64,000 nucleotides of DNA, taken from assembly GCA_029224185.1 (NCBI GenBank), contig CM055210.1:15142811-15206810 (forward strand). Reading direction: 5' to 3'. Below, piece after piece: positions 1 to 14,948 of the stretch (positions are counted from its first letter, which is position 1; every line of letters starts with the position of its first letter). The translations under genes and the position numbers were made by a program. The notes under the pieces were generated by a model. The model was not told the DNA's origin. It ran no database searches and was given only the letters and a program-made list of their open reading frames with translations. This DNA is from Karalla daura (taxonomy: Eukaryota > Chordata > Actinopteri > Chaetodontiformes > Leiognathidae).

Positions 1-230
<230 letters not shown>

Positions 231-983
231 CTCCAGGTGCTTGGTGGCTTCTTCGTTGCGGGACATTAGCATTAGTTTGGTGCGGATGCTGCGGAAGTGC
301 ATGTCGCTCAGAAGGGTCGCTCTCTTCACTGTGGTTTCATTTGTGGACTGAGACAACACAGGAGGACAGAGATGGTCAGAGTCACCGTCCAGGACCAGCC
401 ACATCCCACTCACATCTGCTCTACCCCACCCCATTCACAGGCTTTTGATTTAGAGTCTCTGCCGATACTTCGGTAATGCAGGAAACCAGAAACCAGCCAC
501 ACAAGTTTACCACACCACTGGTTCAACATCTGTCCAAAATCAGCCTCTCCTCATTGTGTGAGACAGAGACAGTGTGCTGACAAGGAGAGTTCAGGTACCA
601 CTGGAAAATGTCGAATCTGACAAATCAGTGTTCCTGATCTTTTCCACCTGACTCCTGACTTTGAAAGTTGATGTGATCAGATTGGAAACATCTCCATCGA
701 TGATCTTAATAAAGGACACAGCGACTCGACCAATCCTACAACTCCAGAGCAGCGTCTCCTTCAGACCTGGACGTCAGTGACCTCACGTCCCCGGACTCAC
801 CAGCACGATGAGCTCGTGTGTCTGGGCGCTGTAGAAGATGCAGTTGGCTCCGATCGCTTTCCTGAAGTCTTTGTGGATGTTGTCATTTGCACAGCTGTCG
901 GTAAGAAAACAATCCACAGGAGGAGAGAGAGAGTCAGCAGGGGAGAGCTTCACACACACAGCTCGGCTCTACCACTGTGAGTG

Positions 984-1023
<40 letters not shown>

Positions 1024-1194
1024 GACACTCACATGTCCCTCAGGTCTTCTGGGACTTGGATGGGGACCTTGTGGAAGGAGTTTCTGGAGGAGGGACTGTT
1101 GGGGTTGAGGGGCCTGATGCGCTCGGCTGTGACGATCTCGTTGTATGTGGCGTCGCACGCTGCGTACTCGATGACGTAGAACTGGAGGAGGAGG

Positions 1195-1243
<49 letters not shown>

Positions 1244-4200
1244 GAGGACGTGCTGCTGGATGAGGTCTGGGTGAGTCACGCTGGATGTGCTGGGTCATCA
1301 CAACCCGACAGGGCAGGACGGTGGTCAGAGAGCAGCAGGAGCAGCAGGTCAGTGGTGAGCAGCACCAGGGACCAAACACAAACCTGCACAGGAAGTAAAG
1401 GCTCCATGCAGAGACCAGCCGCCACCCTGATACACCTGAGCTCCGGCTCTACAGATACACCATGAACATTTAGGCTCATGTTTATTCCTCCCAGAAGTGC
1501 GTGGTTATAAATGAATTACAAAAACGATTCTTTGGCATCTCCGCGTGCAGCGTGTGTGCATCATGGCTGCTGCTCGCCATCACCAGGCTCCTGCTCCCTG
1601 GTTAAGTATTGCAGTGTGCCCACTAAGATCAGCAGCTAAGATCAGGGACGTTTCCAGCACAACATGCTAACTGGGCTGAAGGAGTAGAGGGACAGAGGGA
1701 TGGATGGAAGCGTGAGGCAGCCAGATGAGCAGCGTGCACACTCTCTCACTCAGGACAGAATTAACGCCATCAGTCAGTGCTAGACATTCCTGCAGGCTCT
1801 TATCAGGCCGCTCCAAATAACAGCTCCCAACAAGCTGAGGCAGAGCTGTCCTTTCCACATCCCACTGACCCCCTGCTCAACCCCCAGGATCCTCCTCTGA
1901 GGCTGAAATATCTGAAAACTAGGGGGGGGGGGCTGTCAAAACAGGATGGGAATGATTGAGAGTGGTGAAGAACACATTATAAATAACATGAAGTTGGGGA
2001 TGGAGCTCATAAAGTGAAAGATGAGCGCTCCTTCTCTGTGACTGATCATTAAACACTGAGATTAAAAGGCCGGCCCAGCCGGGCCACGCTACACCACGTT
2101 TTATCGTCTCCAAAAAGCTGAAAAAGCTCCGGGAAACTGACAGCTTCCTCCGGTGCTGGGGAGATTAGGCAGATTAGACCTGATTAAGATGCAAAAACAA
2201 GTGGACAGACAAGTTCTTCATGTGCTTCTACACACAGTTTGAGGTAGAACATCTCTGAGGCTGAGGACATCCTAGGAGGGTCAGTCCTCCGTTAGAGGGC
2301 GTTGCTCTTACCTCTCCTTTGATCATTCGAACCCGGGCGAGCCACCAGCCACACGGCTCCTGTTCGTTGGCCCTGGAGTAAACCTGAGGACGACACGTCA
2401 CAGCTCAATCAGACAGACCCACCAGCACCACATCCACCAAGCCAAACGTCAGGGACACCACCAGCTGCTGAGTCCTGACAAGATTCCCATGGAAATGTGA
2501 ATGTAAATGAATGAGACTACAGGCTTCTGGAACGTAATGTGATGGGTGAGGAGGAGAGGCTCAACCTGAGCTTTCATCACATCAGGTGTAGAGCTAGTTA
2601 CAGCCGGGGTGCACTTTCATCTGCCTGGATTACCAGTCCAGAAACATGGCTGTTCCTGGTCAACTGGAGACCCTAAATCACCCCTAAATGTGAGTGAGCA
2701 TGTCCTGCCATGGACCGGAGATTAACATGAGGACAAAATCACTGGATGATATTTATGGTTCTAAAACTAGTTAAAGCAAGCACCTTCCCATGTGTCGGGG
2801 TGGATTTCCAGTCCAAATAACACACATCTTTCTACATTACCCTTATATGTGAGTGTGTGTCCTGTGGTGTCCTGGAGACCAGAGTGTGAGGTGGAAATCA
2901 TCATTTTCCATATCTAGAGCTGTGAAACCAGCTATCTTCATGCTTGAAGCCATTTGGCAGTGAAAGAAGGAGCTCCATTGTGAGGCCTCACCTCCACATC
3001 GTCTCCTTCGCCGATATCCTTGTGATAGTCGACTGGAGGAGGCAACCGCACGTCGCTGAAGGGCAACTGTCTCTCTGGCTGCCAGCTGTGACGAGGAAAC
3101 AAACATGTCACATGTGAGACGTGGAGGAGAGGTTCAGAAAGGCTCGGCGAGCCCTCGCCTTCCAGGACACACCGCCCGCACACATTAACGCTGCCATTAA
3201 GATGGAAACGCCTCACTGAGTTTAATGGGGAGCTGCGTCTGGACTTGTTTCTTTGGTGTTATAAAATAAAGTGCAGCTGATGAGCTTCAACAAAAAAAAA
3301 GGTGAAACCTTGAGATTACGACTCAATCTGTCTGTTTGCATTCACTTTCCCATTCAGCTCCATGTGCTCAAGGGAAAGTAAAACGAGAGAGAGGGAGGGG
3401 AGGAACAATCCCAAAAACGACCCTCCACCACCAGCCTGCATACCTTGGCTCCCTATTTTTAGGGGCACCCTGCTCTACTCTCTGAGCCAAGTAGATAAAG
3501 AGGGACCAGGAGGAGTGGTAGTGGTGGTGGTGGCAGTAGGTGGGGCTAGGAGTATTGAAAGCATGCTACGAGGGGGAGGTAAAAAACTGTTAGAGACATG
3601 TATGGACAGCTGCGTGCCAAGCACAGGTGCTGGAGACGACAATTTTAAGGGCTGTGAGGAGGAAAGCACCAGGCTGGAGCACCAGGCTGGAGCACCAGGC
3701 TGGAGCACCAGGCAGGGGCACCAGGCTGGAGCACCAGGCAGGGGCACCAGGCTGGAGCACCAGGCTGGGGCACCAGGCTGGAGCACCAGGCAGGGGCACC
3801 AGGCTGGAGCACCAGGCTGGAGCACCAGGCAGGGGCACCAGGCTGGAGCACCAGGCTGGGGCACCAGGCTGGAGCACCAGGCAGGGGCACCAGGCTGGAG
3901 CACCAGGCAGGGGCACCAGGCAGGGGCACCAGGCTGGAGCACCAGGCTGGAGCACCAGGCTGGAGCACCAGGCTGGGGCACCAGGCTGGAGCACCAGGCA
4001 GGGGCACCAGGCTGGAGCACCAGGCAGGGGCACCAGGCAGGGGCACCAGGCTGGAGCACCAGGCTGGAGCACCAGGCAGGGGCACCAGGCAGGGGCACCA
4101 GGCAGGGGCACCAGGCTGGAGCACCAGGCTGGAGCACCAGGCAGGGGCACCAGGCAGGGGCACCAGGCTGGAGCTCCAGGCTGGAGCATCATAAAGCTTT

Positions 4201-4505
4201 GTCTCATTTGTCCTGTAGAAAATGTTCTTTAGGAGGCCAAACTTACTTGTTTTCAAACACGATTGTGAGGGAGTCTTCATGGACATCTTTGATGTAACCC
4301 TGCATAAAAAATAAAAAACAAGTACATTTAGTCTGTGTTTAGACAATACTGTTGAATGAGGGAAAAAAATGAGCATCTAGAGCATTTCTGGAAGCCAAGA
4401 CATCACAACAGTGACACAATCCCCTGGCTGTGAATAGTGTGGCGACAGAGTGACGAGGAGCAGCCGGGAAATGTCTCTGAACACACAGTGATGTGGTGGG
4501 TGTGT

Positions 4506-4536
<31 letters not shown>

Positions 4537-6526
4537 GGGGAGCACATCCGAGCACAGGCCGCACAGCGCTGCACGTGGGCCGCGGGTGGGGGGGGGAGCC
4601 AGAGACGGCGATGGTTGCGAAAGAGTTCGCTTCAATGTGTTACTCGTCCATCACGGCGCATCCACAAACCTGTCAGAGCGAGGGGGGTGGGGGGATGGGG
4701 GTGGGGGGTCCTAAACCGAGATCCAAGCAAAGCAAGCGTCGTTTGGTGTGATGCTACCGTATATGGGACAGAGAGGCCGGGAGGGCGTCTGCACTCACAC
4801 ACACGTGAGAAGGTTGGGAATGTGGTTGTGGATTCACCTGCTTGGGGGGGGGGGGGGGGGGGGGGCTGTCTCTGTGGTCTTTACGACCTTTCTGACGCGC
4901 TCCAGACACTGATTACTCTCCATTGACACCTGCTCGTGCCCTGACCCCGGCTAACGGTGGGAACATGCAGCCCCGGAGCCACAGCTTCGCAGAGTGACAT
5001 CTTAGTAATACTTCTAGAGCTGGCCCTGGTTAACAGGGGCAGCACACCATCCGCCCTTCCTGCTCGGACAGAGCCAGGAGCTTTCTGTATGGAGTTTGAA
5101 TGTTCTCCCTGGATCAGTGTGGGTTTCTACTCCAGTCCAGAAAAAAAACAAACATGTTTAGGTCTGTCGCAGGCTCCAAACTTAGGCCGTTTAAGGGCTT
5201 GCATTTAAATGCATGTGGTTTGTGTTTGTTTCTATATATTCCTAGTTGCACTGGATGAATTCAGGGCCCATTAGGGGGTGTAATCTCTAGCCTTGCATAT
5301 GAGGTTCATATATGCTTATACAACCCTGAGTCCTGAAAACTACTGGATCAGGAGAAGCAGTGACAGCAGACACTGACAACTGCTCTGAGAGAAAATGTGC
5401 ACGTCTTTCGTTATCCAAAAAGGTCACATGAGGGGGAACAGCTGCCACAGGCTTCCACCAACTTACTACAGGGTCAAAGGGCAGGCAAGCCCCACTCTCT
5501 AGGACTGGTGGGAAGGGACAGGCGACACATGTAGGACCAGGTGTGGAGCTGCCAGCTCAGAGGAAAAGGGAGGAAGACCTGACATAAGTGTCTGAGATCA
5601 CGAAAATCATCAAGACATGAGCCCAAAGGTTTGTTAAGTTTATCCCTAGTTTACGGGACAGCACCTCTCCCACACAGGGCAGGAGCTGGGGGACGTAATG
5701 GAGATGAGTGGAAAGCGTTCATTCATGCCAGAGCGGGACTGTCACCCTGCAAGTAAAACAGGACGACAGGTGAAGCAGCATGAGGGGAGTAAATATAGGC
5801 TCTTGCTAAAGCCACCATGTGCCCGTCGGCCCCGACCAGCTTTTAACACCTTCGGGGTTGAATGTGGCGAAACACATTTTGGATTCTGGGCTAATATTTA
5901 GCATCACAGATTCACAAGATGGTGAAATTCCAAATTCTATCAATTATGTTTTGATCCTGGAACATGGAGTCTGAGAAAAACACAAACTGTGACACAGCAT
6001 CACACGAGTTCACTTTCTGCTGAAAATCACACTGAAATGAAACAGAAAGCAACACACACCAGTTCCTCCCTCGAACACAAGTTGGTGTGTGTGGGCTGGG
6101 CAACACACACATACACACATGTGTGTTTGATGGTAGCATCTCCTCATACTTTAAACTGCACTATGGCACAAACAAACGCATGAATCCCACAGTTTAGAGA
6201 CAAGAGAAGCAGGATAGGTAAGGGTAGAAGTACCGGAGGGATGTGAGGTGTGTTTAAGTAGATAGTAGTGAAGATAATGAGCAGAAATAGGCCACACATG
6301 ATGATGACAAGTGTGCCTAGCTGGGTGCAGCTAGCTGCAGCTAACTACTACCCAGCCCCACAATGGCAGCTCAGGACCAATTCCCTGCTCGTCCCAAACA
6401 TCTTTCCCAATTCGTTCCCAGCTCCACAGGAGCAAAAAGCGCAGAAACTTTCACCCGGGACACCCTGGGATGTACCTTATAGAAGGCCCCGTTCGAGCCG
6501 CGAACTTCCACCGCCAGCCCGTCCAT
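231..6526 (-). CDS. fxr2: Fragile X-related protein 2 (FMR1/FXR family), 5' part, partial
   Basis: RNA-binding translational regulator of the FMRP/FXR1/FXR2 family, which acts in cytoplasmic mRNPs and on polyribosomes. Coding exons in gene order are 6526-6476, 4299-4247, 3085-2992, 2383-2312, 1181-1033, 894-801 and 347-231. Their sizes (51, 53, 94, 72, 149, 94, 117 nt) equal those I recall for human FMR1 exons 1-7, and all splice phases join cleanly into residues 1-210. Exon 1 carries the family hallmark [12 protein letters not shown]. Tudor/Agenet 1 is at about residues 4-50, Tudor 2 at about 63-115 ([25 protein letters not shown]), and KH0 at about 126-202. [18 protein letters not shown] ends exon 7. 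The start is the ATG at 6526; the open frame upstream has only a GTG, no ATG. Assignment to fxr2 rests on [26 protein letters not shown] and EEATKHLE; fxr1 is the alternative and fmr1 fits less well. The gene continues beyond the left edge (KH1, KH2 and RGG regions not seen). Confidence 0.92.
981..1022. repeat. (GT)n microsatellite, fxr2 intron 5
   Basis: Dinucleotide GT tract interrupted by one TTTG, about 10 bp below the exon 5 boundary at 1033, so it lies just downstream of the exon 5 donor in gene sense. Confidence 0.9.
1185..1245 (-). repeat. (GA)n tract forming the fxr2 exon 5 polypyrimidine tract
   Basis: On the minus strand this reads (TC)n followed by CTCCTCCTCCAG, the acceptor of fxr2 exon 5. 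A length-variable simple repeat therefore supplies the polypyrimidine tract. Confidence 0.85.
1246..2311 (-). other. fxr2 intron 4, no gene content
   Basis: Unique-looking intronic sequence with a short poly-G run near 1921-1931. No coding exon, RNA gene or clear transposon was recognised. Confidence 0.6.
2384..2991 (-). other. fxr2 intron 3, no gene content
   Basis: A 608-bp intron bounded by the donor of exon 3 (GAG then GTGAGG on the minus strand) and the acceptor of exon 4 (CCTCAG). No internal feature recognised. Confidence 0.6.
3665..4189. repeat. 13-bp minisatellite, about 40 copies, fxr2 intron 2
   Basis: Tandem 13-bp unit of the form GGCTGGAGCACCA with three main variants (CTGGAG, CAGGGG, CTGGGG) in an irregular order. 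525 bp divided by 13 gives about 40 units. Because 13 is not a multiple of 3 and the unit avoids stops, long ORFs appear in several frames on both strands (13-residue periodic peptides); these are repeat artefacts. The array ends 57 bp from the exon 2 donor at 4247. Confidence 0.95.
4300..6475 (-). other. fxr2 intron 1
   Basis: First intron, about 2.2 kb. It holds a (GT)n/poly-G tract at about 4500-4540, a second G-run at about 4846-4866, and otherwise unremarkable sequence. No coding exon recognised. Confidence 0.65.
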
Positions 6527-7520
6527 CCCCGTCGGTAGATCCCCGCGGCTCAGCTTCTCCGACGCCGGTATGACTCCCTGCGAGTCCGGCAGCGATGCCA
6601 CCCCCAGCTTCGCCGGCCCGTCGCCGCTCTCCGGCCGCTTGTGGATTTCCAGTGTTTCGGGTGGAGGAGAGAGGAGTGAGAAGGAGAGAGAGAGGGAGAG
6701 ACACCGGAGGAGGTGGAGGGGAGGGGAGGGGGGTAAAGGAACCCGGAGAGGGTGGAGGGTTGGAAGGGGGGGGCAGAGATGGGTGTGAGGGGTGTCAAAC
6801 TAGAAGCTCCGTGTCCTCCTCCACCACTACTACAACCACCGGTAACACCTCCACGACCAGTGCCGGCTTCTCCTGGAGGGTTTTCGGGGAGATTTTTGAG
6901 GGAGAAACGCAGCCCGGTCAGAACCAACGGTTGTTGGTTGTAGGGATGCTAGTTGACGGTTAATTAGCTGGGGAGGCTAGGCTACTAGCACATCGATCCC
7001 GTTTGTTTCAATAGAGAAATGCTAAGCTAAGCTAACTAGCTATATCTCTCTTCTTCTTCTCTCTCCCTCTGGTTGTTGTTTGGTTGGTTGTGGCGCAGTC
7101 GTTTTCACTCAATAGTTCCCCAGAAAAAAAAGTCGTCAGCGTGGGAGTCTTCAGTCAGCGCGGCGGTGATTTTTCCCCCCGTCTTTTGTTGTTTTTTGGG
7201 TTTTTTGTATCGGCGTTTCTTTCTGTCCTCCCGGTAACCGTCTGAGGTGTACCACCGCCCGGCGACTCCTCACTCCGACTGCCCGTCCCCACAAACACAC
7301 GCCGACAGAGTGAATCAGTGGGACTGAATGACCTCCAATACCCCTCCCCTCTTACCCATTAGACCCGCCCATTAGGGAATTCTCAGCCCTGATTGGTTGA
7401 TAACGCAAGCAATCAATGTAGGTGTGTTCTGGTTGGTTTGTCAAATAAGGGTTGGTCCGCCGGTGTGACCAATCAAATGGCATGAGTCGCATCCTAACAC
7501 AATCCATTGGTTGGATTCCC
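6527..7520 (-). promoter_or_regulatory. fxr2 5' UTR and promoter region
   Basis: CpG-rich, TATA-less sequence upstream of the fxr2 ATG (gene reads leftward). CCAAT boxes (NF-Y type) occur as ATTGG at 7392-7396, CCAAT at 7469-7473 and ATTGG at 7506-7510. The transcription start cannot be fixed from sequence; the part nearest the ATG is presumably 5' UTR. Confidence 0.55.
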
Positions 7521-9115
<1,595 letters not shown>

Positions 9116-9204
9116 CCACACAGCATTCACCATCATCCATAAAAAATTAAGGGTTACACTAAGCCGTTTTTCATTGAAAATCACTTAATCATCAATCTTG
9201 GCAC

Positions 9205-9275
9205 GCATAAATCTCGCGAGAGGTACTCAGTTCTCGCTGGTGGACACGTGACGTCCCGGAGCCAATAGGAACGCC
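9205..9275 (+). promoter_or_regulatory. haus4 core promoter elements
   Basis: Within 70 bp: the palindrome TCTCGCGAGA (9212-9221), which matches the CGCG element bound by BANP and studied for ZBTB33; a composite E-box/CRE CACGTGACGTC (9245-9255); and a CCAAT box (9262-9266). They lie 150-210 bp upstream of the haus4 ATG in a CpG-rich, TATA-less stretch, as expected for a constitutive cell-division gene. Confidence 0.7.
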
Positions 9276-9417
9276 CCGTGCCGAGGCGCGCAGCTCAACT
9301 CAGGAAGCCGAAGTTTGTTTTCATTCCTCCGTTTTTCCTGCGGAATAAGCATTACGTGATGAGATAGATAATCAAACCAGGTAATTTTATTAATTTAGTA
9401 ACAGAATCGAGCGGAAA

Positions 9418-12272
<2,855 letters not shown>

Positions 12273-12462
12273 GCCCCAACACTCACAGTGACACACCCTG
12301 GCCTCTGGAGAATCAAAGCTTCACTGTTTGGACTTTTAACCCCTGACTTTAAGATGTCTGACTTTAATATTAATATTTAAAATGTGTCTGTTTCATCCCA
12401 GGTTTATTGCCTGAGCCTATTCAGAGTGCATGGCTGAAATATTCATCACTGTTCATCTCTGA

Positions 12463-12660
12463 GACGCAGTTTTATAGCAGACCTTGTTCATTCAGTCTGT
12501 TTCATTGCTTTCTACATCATCTCTGGATTCATTCTGATATCTATCTATCTATCTAGCTTCAACATAAAGTTGACACGATAACAGCTCATGCAGGAGTGAA
12601 TGTGAGCTTTGTTTTATATATATTCTAAAATAAAGAATCGGATCAAATCTGAACGTGTGT
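12463..12660 (+). repeat. haus4 3' UTR segment with a diverged second copy at 16364-16545
   Basis: Shared blocks in order include GACGCAGTTTTATAG, CTTTCTACATCATCT, ATTCATTCTG followed by ATCT repeats, then CAACATAAAG, ACGATAACA and finally GTGTGTAA. The second copy at 16364-16545 is in the same orientation and has a longer ATCT array. Confidence 0.65.
12629..12634 (+). other. haus4 polyadenylation signal
   Basis: AATAAA about 360 bp after the haus4 stop, in an AT-rich context and followed within 30 bp by a GT-rich GTGTGT stretch. Confidence 0.7.
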
Positions 12661-12693
12661 AACATGCATAGGTGCGGGAACTGGGGGTGCTGC

Positions 12694-12708
12694 AGCGCCC
12701 CCTGGCGG
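12694..12708 (-). promoter_or_regulatory. CTCF-like motif downstream of haus4
   Basis: The minus strand reads CCGCCAGGGGGCGCT, matching 14 of 15 positions of the CTCF consensus CCASYAGRKGGCRCT. It lies between the haus4 poly(A) signal and the dock11 promoter, so could mark a boundary. Occupancy cannot be judged from sequence, and such motifs also occur inside transposons. Confidence 0.45.
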
Positions 12709-13077
12709 TGAATACTACGATGACCAGACGTGCCGATCCTTGGGGCTATATTACACTCGCTATTAGGAAGTGCTTAGTTTTATCAACTGTTTTTTATTAG
12801 TGTCATTTTGCTGACAATAGTAATATTTCAACAATATTCTCTTTCAATTATTTTGATTTCATAATATTTTTGAAAATATTCTGTTGCTGTTCTTTGTTCA
12901 GTGGATTGCTTTGCATCATATGTTCTTCCACTAGCAAGCAGCGGTGTAACTCGAGGGAAGAGCTGGTTATACCATGGATGGAGTCCGGACTCGGAGCTGA
13001 GGTTGTGGTTCATCTCACAGTAGCAGAGCAACCTGCTCCTTGACGTTCATGTGCCGCTGCTCTGTTAGCCCCGTACC

Positions 13078-13242
13078 AAGATGGCGGCGCCTTTTGCCAC
13101 CCACCGCAGTGGATACGCAGTCTATGTACATGTATATCTATGGTCGGCCTCTGTCAATGCTGCCGGAACGGGGCAGCCACTAACCTTCATCTTTTCCGAA
13201 AAACGGGTAGGTCCACAATTTAAAATCTCCAGATTTTTCTGA
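13078..13242 (+). other. Possible YY1-type start site with short ORF
   Basis: AAGATGGCGGC (13078-13088) is a perfect YY1 initiator motif overlapping an ATG at 13081. The frame runs 53 codons to a TGA at 13240-13242, and a GTAGGT donor-like site occurs after codon 42. No protein family is recognised and no matching next exon was found. The sequence may instead belong to a repeat, since TCTATG-rich phrases recur at about 13120 and 13795. Confidence 0.25.
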
Positions 13243-13624
13243 AAATGTCGCATTAATCCTTGATGAGTTGGGAACACTTCTAAATGGAGGCTGTTAATTG
13301 TATCTGTATTGTATCTTAAACTATCTTTTTATAGTATGTAAAGTGGCTATGATGAAGATTATTTCAGGTAATAATCTACTATTAATGTATAGTCAATCAG
13401 AAGGATCGGACAATATGCGTGTTAAATTAATTCAGAATAAATCAGAATAGTATCATCTCAGGGAACGTGTTAACATCCACACCATGTAATTTTAGAGTGC
13501 AATCCTTAGAGATAAACTACGTAAAGTTGTGTTTTTACTGTATTTCAGAGGGAACGCCTGTTTTTTCCCAAACATAATAGACATCTCTGATAGATGTGAT
13601 TTCTGCGGCGAAAGTATAACTTTT

Positions 13625-13730
13625 AGTTGTTTACGTTTATGTTATGCACATACCACATTATAGTACATTATAGTACCTAATACTGACACATTTTAAGATG
13701 TGACGTCAATAAAACAATAATAAACGATGT
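13625..13730 (+). repeat. Repeat block with a diverged copy at 16252-16352
   Basis: Both copies contain TTATGCACAT, then AGTACCTAA, GACAC, TAAGATGTGA and ATCAATAAAAC or GTCAATAAAAC in the same order. They are probably fragments of one transposon or retroposon family; the AATAAA near the end suggests a 3' end. Confidence 0.55.
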
Positions 13731-13820
13731 TACATGTTCCAAGATGGTGATCACGCTTATACAGTGAACAACACGAGCGAAGGCGACTTCTATGTGTATA
13801 TCTATGTTCGTGAAAGCAGC

Positions 13821-13832
13821 GAAACCGAAAGT
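13821..13832 (+). promoter_or_regulatory. ISRE-like motif
   Basis: GAAACCGAAAGT exactly fits the interferon-stimulated response element core GAAANNGAAANN, with another GAAA half-site 9 bp upstream. It lies 103 bp before an ATG in a strong Kozak context (GGCCATGG at 13935). Binding by IRF/STAT factors is inferred from the motif only. Confidence 0.5.
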
Positions 13833-13934
13833 AACGGGTTTCCCCCCCTCGATACCAAGTAGGCGGAAGATGAACTGCGTTGTCTTAACGGACAGAGTGA
13901 TCGGTCCTCTGACATCGTGACAGCTTCCTCGGCC

Positions 13935-13988
13935 ATGGATCTGCCTCTCATCTTCCTCTGTCTCCTCGTCTGGTCTGGAATCAGCTGA
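13935..13988 (+). pseudogene. Signal-peptide exon-like ORF, apparently broken donor
   Basis: The 17-codon ORF encodes a textbook secretion leader (MDLPLIFLCLLVWSGIS), with a strong Kozak start. The frame stops at 13986-13988. At the point where a leader exon would splice, the sequence is AG followed by CTGAGC, one base from a consensus AG/GTGAGC donor, so the exon could be a decayed leader exon. No family is recognised from the leader alone. An alternative is a chance hydrophobic ORF. Confidence 0.35.
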
Positions 13989-14705
13989 GCTCAACAAGAC
14001 AGTTAGAAAATCTAGACTGAACTCACTCTGGGAGGGGGGATGGCACGTAGCTCTCACCACTGAGCTAAACAACACTGCAGTGTGAACTGCTTTAATGCTA
14101 ACTCATACATTCAAAGAGAATAAAATGACTAAGATTAGCAGATTATGATGATAAGCTGCATCTATAGCACTTTTCCTCCAGGTTTCCTCATTTCCACCGG
14201 CTGGTATCAGCCTTCAGCTACCTTCAGCTAGTTGACTGCTCTGTTTTAATCTGGCTGGTCATAGTTCAACTCCCACTGAATTTCTAAACAAAACGTATAG
14301 AAACTAAAGACAAAATGATCAACTGATATCATTTTCTAAACATAACATGCAGGTCAAAACTCATCCTGTAAGAGAAGCTGAATCACAGTTCCTGCTTGTT
14401 GCCTGTTGTCTGTCTGTCCATCAAACTAGTGAAATCATTGTTCATCTTTGTGTTTGTTTTCTGCAGGTTTGACCTGCATCAACAGTCCTGACAATCATCG
14501 TGGTGAGATGAATGAAATGGAGAAACCTTTAAATGAAAAATCCTTTGAAACAAAATCAACACAGACAGATGGGTCCTGGAGGTGAAGGTGCAGGTTCCTG
14601 AGAACATGTTACAGCTTGTGAAGGAGAATCTGAAGCAGCACAGGATGTGAAACTTGTCAGGTGCTGCTCGACCTCACCGAGCAATGATCATTCTCACTGG
14701 TTACT

Positions 14706-14948
14706 ATGTGTGATATGAAGTCGTTTTTACATCTTATTTTACTGTTTTATTGTGTCAACACACCTTTGATTTTCAAGGCTCAAAATCAGTGTTCAAGCCA
14801 AAGCAGCTCCCGAAAGAAGAAGATAAGTGAACTTAAAAGACACAGAGGGAAATGTTTTGGAGGCGATACTGAGCCGCTCAAAACCAAAGGTTTCTCTAAA
14901 GTTTGTGGAGATCAGGAGCTGAAATGGAAACTGCAGCAACCTCAATAA
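14706..14948 (+). CDS. Small secreted cysteine-containing ORF, possibly chemokine-like
   Basis: An 80-aa ORF starts with MCDMKSFLHLILLFYC, a plausible signal peptide. The mature part is highly basic, with SRKKKISELKRHRGKC, then 16 residues, then KVCGDQELKW and a stop at 14946-14948. The I..L....C (about 16 residues) VC.D...KW arrangement resembles the third and fourth cysteines and following Trp of CC/CXC chemokines, but the expected CC or CXC pair is missing (one Cys, 20 residues before the next). Alternatively, GATTTTCAAG at 14768-14777 could be an acceptor and the ORF from 14778 the last exon of a split gene whose leader is at 13935. Other open pieces at 14468-14640 do not join cleanly. 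It may be a young gene, a pseudogene or chance. Confidence 0.35.
   Translation: MCDMKSFLHLILLFYCVNTPLIFKAQNQCSSQSSSRKKKISELKRHRGKCFGGDTEPLKTKGFSKVCGDQELKWKLQQPQ

Noticed and set aside
3362..4376. Several ORFs of 200-311 aa on both strands (Gly-Ala-Pro / Trp-Cys-Pro repeats)
   Set aside because: Produced by the stop-free 13-bp minisatellite in fxr2 intron 2; no start context, splice support or homology, and they exist in several frames at once.
231..6526. Assignment to fmr1 or fxr1 rather than fxr2
   Set aside because: MIKGE and exon sizes are also seen in fmr1, but [19 protein letters not shown] and EATKHLE fit fxr2 best. Only residues 1-210 are visible, so some doubt remains.
6527..6601. 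25-residue N-terminal extension of fxr2
   Set aside because: The frame is open to 6601 but begins with GTG; the first ATG is at 6526, as in FMR1-type exon 1.
9375..9417. Possible 5' UTR intron in haus4 (AACCAG/GTAATT at 9380)
   Set aside because: Donor-like only; the ATG lies less than 40 bp away and no matching acceptor is evident before it.
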